Shown here piece after piece: positions 9,171 through 17,501 of a stretch of DNA of 42,063 nt. The stretch is from Comamonadaceae bacterium (GTDB lineage: Bacteria; Pseudomonadota; Gammaproteobacteria; Burkholderiales; Burkholderiaceae_C). The DNA is taken from NCBI GenBank assembly GCA_947371775.1, contig CANBQX010000002.1:1-42063 (forward strand), written 5' to 3'. The first letter of the stretch is position 1, and each line of letters opens with the position of its first letter. A program made the position numbers and the translations under genes. The notes beneath the pieces are model-generated. The model had not been told where the DNA came from, did no database searches, and worked only from the letters and a program-made list of their open reading frames with translations.

Positions 9171-10952
9171 ATGCCGGGCCCCGCGACCGCCCCCCACCGC
9201 AAGCAGGCAGATGCCGTCTGGCCTTGGTTGGCGCTGCTGTCGGTGGCGGTAGCCCTGTATTTCTTCGGGCTGGGCAGTTTCTACGCCCCCACCAATGGCG
9301 ATGAGATGGTCTACATCCACATTGCCCGCCTCACGGCCGCATCGGGCCATTGGCTGCCCTTGGTGTCAGACCTGGAGCATATGCGCAACACCAAGCCGCC
9401 CATGCTGTTTTGGCAGTCTTTCATTGCCACCCACTGGGGTGCGAACTGGTCGCTGGTGGCACTTCGCCTGCCTAGCGTGGTCTACACCTTGTCCACGGCG
9501 GCGGCGGTGGCTTGGTGCGCCAAGCAGATGCGAGGAGACTGGCGAACCGGTGTGCTGGCGGCGCTGATTTATCTGGCCTTTTTCTCCACGTTTCGCTACT
9601 GCCGCGTCTTCCTGACGTCGGCGCCGGAAACGTTTTGGCTGTCGGTTCCCGTGGCGTTCGTGCTGTGGAGCGAATTGGCGCGGGCCAAGCAGGCAAACCC
9701 TGCCACTGGGCGTGCGCTCCCCATGCTCGCATGCTTCAGCCTGTTGGGCTTGTGCATGGGCATCGGGCTGCTCTACAAATCCTTTGCGCTGGTCGCCCCG
9801 GCCGCAGCCACCTTGTGGTGCGTGCTGCTGGTCAACGCTGCGCCGCGCTGGTCATCCGTTTGGAGGGTGACCCTGGCCGTGGCTTGGAGTGCGGTCCTTG
9901 CCCTGGGTGTTTTTGCGCTCTGGTTTGCGCTGGACCCCGATCCTGCTGCGGTATGGCAAGAGTTTGTGGTGGGCGAAAACGCAGGCAAATTGGCTGGCGG
10001 CCAGGGCTACTGGCACGCAGCTCTGTGGGGGGACTATCCCCTGTGGACACAGTTGCTGGCCTACCTTGAGAACGCAGGATTGCTGCTGTTGGTGGTGCTG
10101 GGATTGGCAACGGCTGGTGTGAAACGGCTGGCAAAGGGCCCTGTGTGGGCGCAAACGCCGCCAGCGCAGCGGATTTTGTGGCTGTGGCTGATCGTGTGGT
10201 TGGTGGTGTTCAGCATTCCCAGCCAGCGGTCCGCGCGCTATGTGATACCTGCCATGCCGGCCTTGGCCATTCTGCTGGCACTGCATTGGGAGCGCATCGC
10301 CCGCATCTGGTTTTTGTTGACCCTGCTGATCACCAGCACTGCCTTGCTCATCCTCGGACGCATTGCCTGGGTCGTCGGCGACATGGACATCGCTTCTCCT
10401 TGGACACGCGGGCTGGCCATGGCTACGGTGGTGGCCGGGCTGGCATCCGCGATCGCGGCCTTGGTGCGCAGCAGCTGGAGCCGCAATGCGGCGCTCGTGG
10501 GGTGCTTCAGCGTCTATGCCTGCTTTGGACTGATGGTGGCGCCGCTGGACAGTGCACAAGCCCAATTCCCGGCAAGCGCGCTGTCGCAGCTGTCCGGAAA
10601 ACGCGTGGCGGTGCCCAACGGATTTACCGCGCAGTACGAGCGTTTTCACTTCATCTTGCCGGACAGTACCTTCGTGCCTTTCGACGTAGCTGGGCGCAAC
10701 ACTGGCGCGCTGCACCCTGAGATGCCCGACGCACCCAGACTCGCGTTTTTGCTCGCGAATTTTGACGCCGTCATTTGGTTGGACGATGACTCACAAGCGA
10801 GCGCACCGCTGTGTGCGCCGCAATGCACAGTGCTGGGCTACCGCTGGCATGTCAAAAGCCGTCACAAGGCGGGCGAAGTGACGCTGTCAAATCTCTGGTA
10901 TCCGCAGCAGTGGTTGTTTGGGCGTGAATGGTTGCTGGCCGCGCAGCCCTGA
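9171..10952 (+). CDS. Glycosyltransferase family 39/ArnT-like integral membrane protein
   Basis: Polytopic protein with N-terminal GDEMVYIHIARLTAASGHWLPLV and MRNTKPPMLFWQSFIATHWG, typical of PMT/ArnT-type transferases. Confidence 0.85.
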   Translation: MPGPATAPHRKQADAVWPWLALLSVAVALYFFGLGSFYAPTNGDEMVYIHIARLTAASGHWLPLVSDLEHMRNTKPPMLFWQSFIATHWGANWSLVALRLPSVVYTLSTAAAVAWCAKQMRGDWRTGVLAALIYLAFFSTFRYCRVFLTSAPETFWLSVPVAFVLWSELARAKQANPATGRALPMLACFSLLGLCMGIGLLYKSFALVAPAAATLWCVLLVNAAPRWSSVWRVTLAVAWSAVLALGVFALWFALDPDPAAVWQEFVVGENAGKLAGGQGYWHAALWGDYPLWTQLLAYLENAGLLLLVVLGLATAGVKRLAKGPVWAQTPPAQRILWLWLIVWLVVFSIPSQRSARYVIPAMPALAILLALHWERIARIWFLLTLLITSTALLILGRIAWVVGDMDIASPWTRGLAMATVVAGLASAIAALVRSSWSRNAALVGCFSVYACFGLMVAPLDSAQAQFPASALSQLSGKRVAVPNGFTAQYERFHFILPDSTFVPFDVAGRNTGALHPEMPDAPRLAFLLANFDAVIWLDDDSQASAPLCAPQCTVLGYRWHVKSRHKAGEVTLSNLWYPQQWLFGREWLLAAQP

Positions 10953-10971
10953 GAGAAACCCGAAGGAAAAC

Positions 10972-11643
10972 TCAGCCCCAGCGCCAAGGCCTGCGCAGCA
11001 GGTAAGCCGACGCCACCAGCCACAGGCACGGATCCAACACCGCGTCCCACACATTGCCAGTGGGCCAACGCGTGAACCAATAAACCAAGAGCGCCGCGAG
11101 CATGGACCACACGGGGGCGGGGCGCAAACCCTGCTTGCCCGACACGATCCATGGCAGCAACGCAAGGCAGAGCGCCAGCGCAAACGCCAGGGGTGAAAAC
11201 CCCCATTGGTAAATGGAAAAATCGAAGCCTGCGAAGGTATCGAGCAAGAGCACAAGGCCAGTGACAACCGCTATCAGCACCCAAGCAAAGCCCCATTGGT
11301 TTGTCACTTGCGTGGATTCATTGGGCTGTGTCGTCTTACGCAAGACGCTATGCAGGAGCACGGACATCGCTAAAAAGGCAGCACTCAAACTGGGAATTTG
11401 GAACGCCAGTCCGAGCCAATAACTCGCCCCCCACGTGCCGGGCAACCAGGCCCACAGCCCCAGGATCCATGGCAACAATCGCGACAAACGGGGCAGACGC
11501 GGCATGCGGGTCGCCAGCCCCAATCCCACCGCTGCCATGACCACACTCCACACCAGATGGCGCGCCCACAAAAGGCTTTGCGCAGACGGCAGCAAGGGCG
11601 CGTAATGCAAAGTCAGTGCCGTACAAACTTCCGAGATATTCAT
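10972..11643 (-). CDS. Polytopic membrane protein, function unknown
   Basis: Several hydrophobic helices. ATG at 11643 overlaps the stop of the upstream sialidase-like gene (ATGA). Confidence 0.65.
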   Translation of the reverse strand: MNISEVCTALTLHYAPLLPSAQSLLWARHLVWSVVMAAVGLGLATRMPRLPRLSRLLPWILGLWAWLPGTWGASYWLGLAFQIPSLSAAFLAMSVLLHSVLRKTTQPNESTQVTNQWGFAWVLIAVVTGLVLLLDTFAGFDFSIYQWGFSPLAFALALCLALLPWIVSGKQGLRPAPVWSMLAALLVYWFTRWPTGNVWDAVLDPCLWLVASAYLLRRPWRWG

Positions 11644-12800
11644 GGGGCCACGGCTCCCGGCTTCCAATCGAAACGCCGCCAAGCAATGCTTTTGCGTCGA
11701 TCCGTGTAGCTCACCCAGAGACTGTTATCAGCCCACGCCATCGCAGGATAGGAGTACTCGTGCCCCTCCGGGCCCTGCTCTAACTCCATGACAGAAGACC
11801 AGTCCGTGCCTGCACTGGACTTGGCCAAGGTCAATGCATTGCGTTTCTCATTTGACGGGTTGTAGGCCAACAAATGCATGTCGCCAATGCTGAGCGTTGC
11901 AACTCCCGCGTCCGGGTTGGGCAACGGAAGATCCTTGGCGTCCAGCCAAGTCGCACCACCATCCAAAGTCTCGGAGGCCCGAATTTTTCCGTCCTCGCCA
12001 TGGTCGCGCATCAGCGCCAGCCAGTGGGTGGGAGTCAAGGTGAGCAAAGCGGGTTGCAAGGTAAAGGTTCTCTTTGAAATGCGTGTCATGCCCAGAAAAG
12101 AGCCGTACTGGTCAAAACGCAGTGCAACGGAGACTTTGGCACCAATCTCAAAATACGCAGGCAGCACCATGCCACCATCGGCCAAAGGCAGCGGCGCGGT
12201 ACGCACCAGGTAGCTCACGTTCCACAACCAAGACAAAGGGATCACCCCCACCGGTTGAAACTGAAAGTTGCCGTCACCCACCGGGCTGGATTGCTCCAAA
12301 TGCAGGATGCGCGATGCCGACCATCCGCCCAAGCCGGTTGCCACCACAAACAAATGCAGTCGTCCACGGGGGTCTAGCCAGGCGATCGGATTGCCCAAGC
12401 GCCGAATGCCAGTGCCCAACACACTCGCTGCAACATGGCGATTGACCACCATTTGGGGTGCCGTCCAGGATTGGCTTTTCCGATTGAACTGGGAGGCCGC
12501 AATCTCCACATTGGGCGCGCTTTCGCGGTCTCCGGCAAACCAAAACGCACTGAGTGCCGCGGGGTCGGAGTCCGGCATAGCCACCAAAGCACTGGCGTGG
12601 GCGGCCAATACCCCGGCGGGCATAGGAATGCTGCCGCGCGCGCGCTCCACCCAGTGACCTGCGGCGTTGGCCTGACCAGGCGGCGCCTTGGCAGACGCTT
12701 GCAAGGGGCTTTCGACCCGCGCGCCAACCGTCCAGGCGATCATGGCGGCGATCAACGACAGCGACACAACAAGACGGCCCAACAATGGGAGGAGAATCAT
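11640..12800 (-). CDS. Sialidase/BNR-repeat-like protein with N-terminal membrane anchor
   Basis: N-terminal TM (LLGRLVVSLSLIAAMIAWTVG), then beta-propeller-like sequence: AFWFAGDRESAPNVEIAASQF, SETLDGGATWLDAKDL (Asp-box-like SxDGGxTW), EGHEYSYPAMAWADNSLWVSYTDRRKSIAW. Confidence 0.75.
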   Translation of the reverse strand: MILLPLLGRLVVSLSLIAAMIAWTVGARVESPLQASAKAPPGQANAAGHWVERARGSIPMPAGVLAAHASALVAMPDSDPAALSAFWFAGDRESAPNVEIAASQFNRKSQSWTAPQMVVNRHVAASVLGTGIRRLGNPIAWLDPRGRLHLFVVATGLGGWSASRILHLEQSSPVGDGNFQFQPVGVIPLSWLWNVSYLVRTAPLPLADGGMVLPAYFEIGAKVSVALRFDQYGSFLGMTRISKRTFTLQPALLTLTPTHWLALMRDHGEDGKIRASETLDGGATWLDAKDLPLPNPDAGVATLSIGDMHLLAYNPSNEKRNALTLAKSSAGTDWSSVMELEQGPEGHEYSYPAMAWADNSLWVSYTDRRKSIAWRRFDWKPGAVAP

Positions 12801-12875
12801 GGTTGGGCATTATCAACCGCTCTTGCGATGCTTGGATGACCCTTCCATTCCCCACCTTTTACCTACAGGCAAGCC

Positions 12876-13901
12876 ATGGCACAAAGCTCCAACATTCTTT
12901 CGATCGCCGCACTCGCAGCGCCGCCATGGCCGACCATCGATCCCTTTTTGTTTTGCGTGCACCACGTGGACGCCTATCCGCGCGGCAATGCGCAGATGGG
13001 GCCGGATGCCGCCTTAAGCGGGCGCAATCTGGGCCAGGACTTTGGCGGCAAAGACGGCTGGAGCATGTACCACGGCACCACGGTGCCAGGCTTTCCAGCC
13101 CATCCGCACCGGGGGTTCGAGACAGTCACCATCGTGCGCCAAGGCCATATTGACCATTCCGACTCCGTCGGTGCCACGGCCCGCTTTGGCCCGGGCGATG
13201 TGCAGTGGCTCACCGCGGGCAAAGGCATCGTGCACTGCGAGATGTTCCCACTGCGCAATACAGCGGCGCCCAACCCGACTGAACTGTTTCAGATTTGGCT
13301 CAACCTTCCGGCCAAAAACAAAATGGCAGAGCCCCACTTCACCATGTTCTGGGGAGAAAAGGTTCAAACCGTCCACCATGTCGATGCGCACGGGCGCACG
13401 ACCGATGTGGTGGTGGTGGCGGGTGCCCTGGAGGGCGCCAAAGGCCTGCCGCCGCCGCCTGACTCGTGGGCCAGCGAGGCGGACGCAGACCTTGCGATCT
13501 TCACAATTCGCATGGCGCCGGGAGCGCACTGGACACTGCCGCCCGCAGCGCATGCCGGAACGCGCCGCCAGCTGTATTTTTTCAAAGGCCACTCCATCGC
13601 CATGGATGGGCAGGACATTGGCGCGCCATCGGTCGTGGAAGTGCGGGCGCAGCATGGGCTGGAACTGGTCAACGGCGACCATGAGACAGAGTTGTTGCTG
13701 CTACAGGGCCGCCCGATTGCGGAGCCGGTGGCCCAGTACGGCCCGTTCGTGATGAATACCCAAGCCGAAATCCACCAGGCTTTTGCCGACTACCGACGCA
13801 CCGAGTTCGGTGGCTGGCCGTGGGGCCCCAGTGATCCGGTGCATGCGCGAGACAAAGGCCGCTTTGCACGGCACACCGATGGCCGTGTGGAAGAGCCTTA
13901 A
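12876..13901 (+). CDS. Pirin family protein (bicupin)
   Basis: HPHRGFETVTIVRQGHIDHSDSVGATARFGPGDVQWLTAGKGIVHCEMFP is the pirin cupin signature. Confidence 0.93.
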   Translation: MAQSSNILSIAALAAPPWPTIDPFLFCVHHVDAYPRGNAQMGPDAALSGRNLGQDFGGKDGWSMYHGTTVPGFPAHPHRGFETVTIVRQGHIDHSDSVGATARFGPGDVQWLTAGKGIVHCEMFPLRNTAAPNPTELFQIWLNLPAKNKMAEPHFTMFWGEKVQTVHHVDAHGRTTDVVVVAGALEGAKGLPPPPDSWASEADADLAIFTIRMAPGAHWTLPPAAHAGTRRQLYFFKGHSIAMDGQDIGAPSVVEVRAQHGLELVNGDHETELLLLQGRPIAEPVAQYGPFVMNTQAEIHQAFADYRRTEFGGWPWGPSDPVHARDKGRFARHTDGRVEEP

Positions 13902-13917
13902 GCCCTATTGACCCCGG

Positions 13918-14193
13918 CTATCGCAAAAAGCGGCTCAGCATGGTCCACAGCGTCCAAGCCCGGCCGATTTTTGACATGGCGTTGCGCGGCTTCAAGGCCA
14001 ATGTGGCGGCCGCCAAGGCAGCCATGCCAATCGGGTGTAGTCGCAACCACTGCACACCCCGCTGCAGGCGGTCGACTTGCGCCAAAGGGGCTCTCAAGAA
14101 TTCGCTTTGACAGACCACATCGGTTCGCAGCTGTGCGCTGCGACGCAGGATGCGCTCCTGGCGCATGCGCAAATCGGTAGCTTTGGCGCTCAC
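13918..14193 (-). CDS. Small YqjK-like protein (GTG start)
   Basis: VSAKATDLRMRQERILRRSAQLRTDVVCQSEFLRAPLAQVDRLQRGVQWLRLHP... GTG at 14193 overlaps the upstream TGA (GTGA). Position matches a yqjD-yqjE-yqjK arrangement. Confidence 0.65.
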   Translation of the reverse strand: MSAKATDLRMRQERILRRSAQLRTDVVCQSEFLRAPLAQVDRLQRGVQWLRLHPIGMAALAAATLALKPRNAMSKIGRAWTLWTMLSRFLR

Positions 14194-14606
14194 GACTCGC
14201 CCCGGTCCCGCGCCAGCTCTTGGGCACTGGCGTGGAACATGCCCAAAGGGTGGCGCAGGCGTCGCCGCGCCAGCAACACCAAAGCCACGCCACCCGCCAG
14301 GAAGAACATTGCCAGACCAGCGGCTGCTGCCAAGCGCCAGCCATCGGGAAACAGCAGGATCACCGCGCCGCACAGCAGCACCAATCCCAACGCCAAAAAC
14401 ACCAGCGCAAGAAGCGCCATCACCAGCACGTCGAAGAGGCGGCTTTTTTCCGCCTCCAGTTCGGTGCCCAACAACTCCAGGCGCACCTGCAGCGTCTCTA
14501 AAACAGTCTTCAACAGCTGCTTGAGCGAGGCGAGCAAGCCATCGGGGGCCGCGGCGTGCGCCCCAGGCGCTTGGCTGGAAGACTCAGTTTTCGGTGACTC
14601 ACGCAT
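14190..14606 (-). CDS. Phage-holin-family / YqjE-like membrane protein
   Basis: LLASLKQLLKTVLETLQVRLELLGTELEAEKSRLFDVLVMALLALVFLALGLVLL. Two TM helices. Confidence 0.82.
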   Translation of the reverse strand: MRESPKTESSSQAPGAHAAAPDGLLASLKQLLKTVLETLQVRLELLGTELEAEKSRLFDVLVMALLALVFLALGLVLLCGAVILLFPDGWRLAAAAGLAMFFLAGGVALVLLARRRLRHPLGMFHASAQELARDRGES

Positions 14607-14624
14607 CGGCTTGGTACCCCAGAA

Positions 14625-14936
14625 TTAGCGCCGTGCAATGAGCAAGCCCACCACCAGGCCCAGTCCTGCGGCAATGCCGATGGACTGCCAGGGGTGCTCT
14701 TGCACAAACTCGTCGGTCGCGTGTCCGGCCGCCTTCGCGCGGGCCACCACATCGTCTTGCAGGTGCTGCAGATCCCGTGTTGCGTCCGCAAGGCGCGCTT
14801 CCACCCGGGCGCGCACCCCCACGGCGCTGTCACCCACCTGGTCTGCCGTCATGCGCAGCAACTCCTGCGCATCGTCGATCACGACCCGCAGGTCACTCAT
14901 GAGTTTGGCTTTTTGGTCGGCATCCAGTGAAATCAT
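14625..14936 (-). CDS. DUF883 (YqjD/ElaB-like) ribosome-associated-type membrane protein
   Basis: DLRVVIDDAQELLRMTADQVGDSAVGVRARVEARL...DEFVQEHPWQSIGIAAGLGLVVGLLIARR. Start taken at MISLDADQ (14936). Confidence 0.9.
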   Translation of the reverse strand: MISLDADQKAKLMSDLRVVIDDAQELLRMTADQVGDSAVGVRARVEARLADATRDLQHLQDDVVARAKAAGHATDEFVQEHPWQSIGIAAGLGLVVGLLIARR

Positions 14937-15106
14937 CAAAACACTCCAAGTTGTAAATAGTCTCACTGTAGACGTAATGCGCCAGCCCTTTGCTGACGCA
15001 TGTCAACAAGTCAGGGCGCACTTTCGGGCTTTAGCGCCCGTGCTGAGCGCCGCTGGCAACGAGCCTGCGAAAATAGCGCCGTTCTCACTCCGATTGGAAA
15101 TCTCCT

Positions 15107-16162
15107 ATGTCCCTCATCCCCGCGACGATCTTGACCGGCTTTTTAGGCGCTGGCAAAACCACGGTGCTCAAACGCATCTTGCACGAGGCGCATGGCCAAA
15201 AAATCGCCGTGATTGAGAACGAATTCGGCGAAGAAAACATTGACAGTGACATTTTGGTGTCCGACACCACCGAGCAAATCATCCAAATGAGCAACGGCTG
15301 CATTTGCTGCACCATCCGCGAAGACCTGCGCGCAACTTTGCAAAGCTTGGCCGAGAAAAAGCGCAAAGGTGAGCTGGACTTTGACCGCGTGGTGATCGAG
15401 ACCACCGGTCTGGCCGACCCCGGCCCGGTGGCGCAAACCTTTTTTATGGACGATGAAGTGGCCGAGTCCTACCTACTGGACGCCATATTGACCCTCGTCG
15501 ACGCCAAGCACGCGCCCGAGCAACTCAACGACCGCCAGGAAGCGCGCCGCCAAGTGGGCTTTGCCGACCAGATTTTCATCAGCAAGTCCGAATTGGTGTC
15601 TGCAGCCGACCTGGACGCATTGCAACACCGCCTCAAGCACATGAACCCGCGTGCGCCCCAGCACCTCGTGCACTTCGGCGAAGTCGCGATCAAGGACTTT
15701 TTTGACCTGCGCGGCTTCAATTTGAACGCCAAACTCGATATCGACCCTGATTTCCTGACGCCAGATGCGCATGACCACGGACACGATCACCACGACCATG
15801 ACCACCACGATGCGCACTGTGACCATCCTTCCCACAGCCACCATGCGCACCACCACCATGTGGATGACGACGTCAAAAGCTTTGTGTTCAAGTCAGACCG
15901 CGCCTTTGACCCGGCGCGACTGGAAGACTTCCTGGGCGCCATCGTCAACATCTATGGCCCGCGCATGCTGCGCTACAAAGGCGTTCTGTATATGAAGGGC
16001 AGCGAGCGCAAAGTAATCTTCCAAGGCGTGCACCAGCTCATGGGCAGCGATTTGGGCCCGGCCTGGGGCGCTGATGAAGTGAAAAACAGCAAACTCGTGT
16101 TTATTGGCATCGATCTGCCCAAAGACATTCTGTTGCAGGGCTTGGAGCAATCACTGGTTTAA
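15107..16162 (+). CDS. CobW/COG0523 family GTP-binding metallochaperone-type protein with His-rich loop
   Basis: Walker A GFLGAGKTTVLKRIL, CXCC motif GCICCTIR, ETTGLADP, His/Asp-rich loop DAHDHGHDHHDHDHHDAHCDHPSHSHHAHHHHVDDD, CobW C-terminal domain. Confidence 0.94.
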   Translation: MSLIPATILTGFLGAGKTTVLKRILHEAHGQKIAVIENEFGEENIDSDILVSDTTEQIIQMSNGCICCTIREDLRATLQSLAEKKRKGELDFDRVVIETTGLADPGPVAQTFFMDDEVAESYLLDAILTLVDAKHAPEQLNDRQEARRQVGFADQIFISKSELVSAADLDALQHRLKHMNPRAPQHLVHFGEVAIKDFFDLRGFNLNAKLDIDPDFLTPDAHDHGHDHHDHDHHDAHCDHPSHSHHAHHHHVDDDVKSFVFKSDRAFDPARLEDFLGAIVNIYGPRMLRYKGVLYMKGSERKVIFQGVHQLMGSDLGPAWGADEVKNSKLVFIGIDLPKDILLQGLEQSLV

Positions 16163-16182
16163 TTTTTCAGCGACAATAAGCG

Positions 16183-16201
16183 TATGCTGCGGTGCAGCAT
16201 A
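16183..16201. repeat. Inverted repeat TATGCTGC-GGT-GCAGCATA
   Basis: Perfect 8-bp arms, 3-nt centre, 20 bp after the CobW stop and about 190 bp before the dksA start. Contains CTGC-N3-GCAG. Confidence 0.6.
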
Positions 16202-16388
16202 TTCTTGGCCCGGTGATTCACGTGCTTCTGGAGACCCCATGTTGGTAGCGCTTTTGCAAATGATGGGGTTCCCCGCAACGAAGGCTGTACACTCCCGCGC
16301 CGAAGGGACGGGTGCATTGCCTGCCTCCAGCGCAGGGGAGCCGAAACACCCTACCCTCGACCATCGCGTTACAGTTAGGAGTCCAGCA

Positions 16389-17480
16389 GTGAAAGCCATC
16401 AAAGCAAGCCCGAGCAAGGCAAAGGCGAGCCCCATTGCGAAGCCAAAGGCCAAAGCGACCCCGCTTGCAGCCACGCCAAGCAAAGCCAAACCTGCTGTCA
16501 AAGCGCCTGTGAAAGCCGCACCCAAACCCGCGCCTGCGGCAAAGAAGCCCGCTGCGACAGTGGCCAAAACACCCGCTAAAACACCGGCCAAGTCGCCGGC
16601 CAAAGCACCCGTAAAGGCAAGCGCAAAAGCCGCTACCAAGGCGTCGCCGACCAAGGCCACCATCCCTGCCAAGACAAAGCCCAGCCCGGTCGCAAGCAAA
16701 CCTGCCGTGGCCAAGAAAGTGACTGCGTCACCCGCTGCGGTGAAAAAAGTACCAAGCAAAGCAACTCCTGCCATGGCGCCTGCCGCCGTGGTCGAATCCC
16801 CAACCAAAGCCCCTGTGAATTCATCTCCTTCCAAAGCCGTCGCCCCCGTTCCTGCACCAGTCGCAGCAAGCACCGTTCCCGTGAAGTCAGGCCGCCCTTC
16901 GTCGCGTCTGGCGATGTTGACCGTGCCGTCGATGGCGCAGTCCGTGGCATCCACTGCGGCCAAGGCCAGCTTCAACCCGTCGAGCCAAGCCGTTTTTGCG
17001 CCCCCGGTGATTCCGGCCATCGTGAAAAAAGACAGCAAACTGGCCAACAATTGGAAAACCACGCCAGTGGAGCGCCTCACAGATGCTGAGTTACTCGCCA
17101 TGCCGGACTCGGAGTACATGAACGAGGTGCAAATGGCAGCGTTCAGACTCAAGCTCAACGTACTCAAACGCGACATTTTGAGCAGCGCCGGCGAGACCAC
17201 AGAGCACTTGCGTGAGGACACCTCGGTGGTTCCTGACCCCGCTGACCGGGCCACCATTGAAGAAGAGCACGCCCTGGAGTTGCGCACCCGCGACCGCGAA
17301 CGCAAGCTGCTGAAAAAGATCGAACAGTCGATTGCCCGCATCGACGCGGGGGACTACGGCTATTGTGATGAGACAGGCGAAGCCATTGGCGTGGGCCGCT
17401 TGCTCGCACGTCCGACCGCTACGCTGTCGCTGGAAGCCCAGCAGCGCCGGGAACTCAAGCAAAAAATGTTTGGTGACTAA
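16389..17480 (+). CDS. dksA: DksA/TraR-family RNA polymerase-binding protein with Lys/Ala/Pro-rich N-terminal extension (GTG start)
   Basis: C-terminal DksA: LTDAELLAMPDSEYMNE, DPADRATIEEEHALELRTRDRERKLLKKIEQSIARIDAGDYGYCDETGEAIGVGRLLARPTATLSLEAQQRRELKQ. GTG at 16389 preceded by AGGAG (16377-16381). Confidence 0.88.
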   Translation: MKAIKASPSKAKASPIAKPKAKATPLAATPSKAKPAVKAPVKAAPKPAPAAKKPAATVAKTPAKTPAKSPAKAPVKASAKAATKASPTKATIPAKTKPSPVASKPAVAKKVTASPAAVKKVPSKATPAMAPAAVVESPTKAPVNSSPSKAVAPVPAPVAASTVPVKSGRPSSRLAMLTVPSMAQSVASTAAKASFNPSSQAVFAPPVIPAIVKKDSKLANNWKTTPVERLTDAELLAMPDSEYMNEVQMAAFRLKLNVLKRDILSSAGETTEHLREDTSVVPDPADRATIEEEHALELRTRDRERKLLKKIEQSIARIDAGDYGYCDETGEAIGVGRLLARPTATLSLEAQQRRELKQKMFGD

Positions 17481-17501
17481 AAAGCGAAAGCGCGGCACAC
17501 C

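Noticed and set aside
14190-14606. Phage-holin-family hit suggesting a prophage remnant
   Set aside because: Context is the chromosomal yqjD/yqjE/yqjK arrangement. No other phage genes nearby.
16104-16388. ORF-track N-terminal extension of DksA (MASICPKTFCC...)
   Set aside because: Overlaps the CobW 3' end out of frame and contains the leader hairpins. SD plus GTG at 16389 is a better start.
16151-17341. 396-aa reverse-strand ORF opposite dksA, hydrophobic-looking
   Set aside because: The Ala/Gly/Val/Leu-rich translation is the complement of the KAP repeats. The forward strand has the DksA core and a good SD/GTG.
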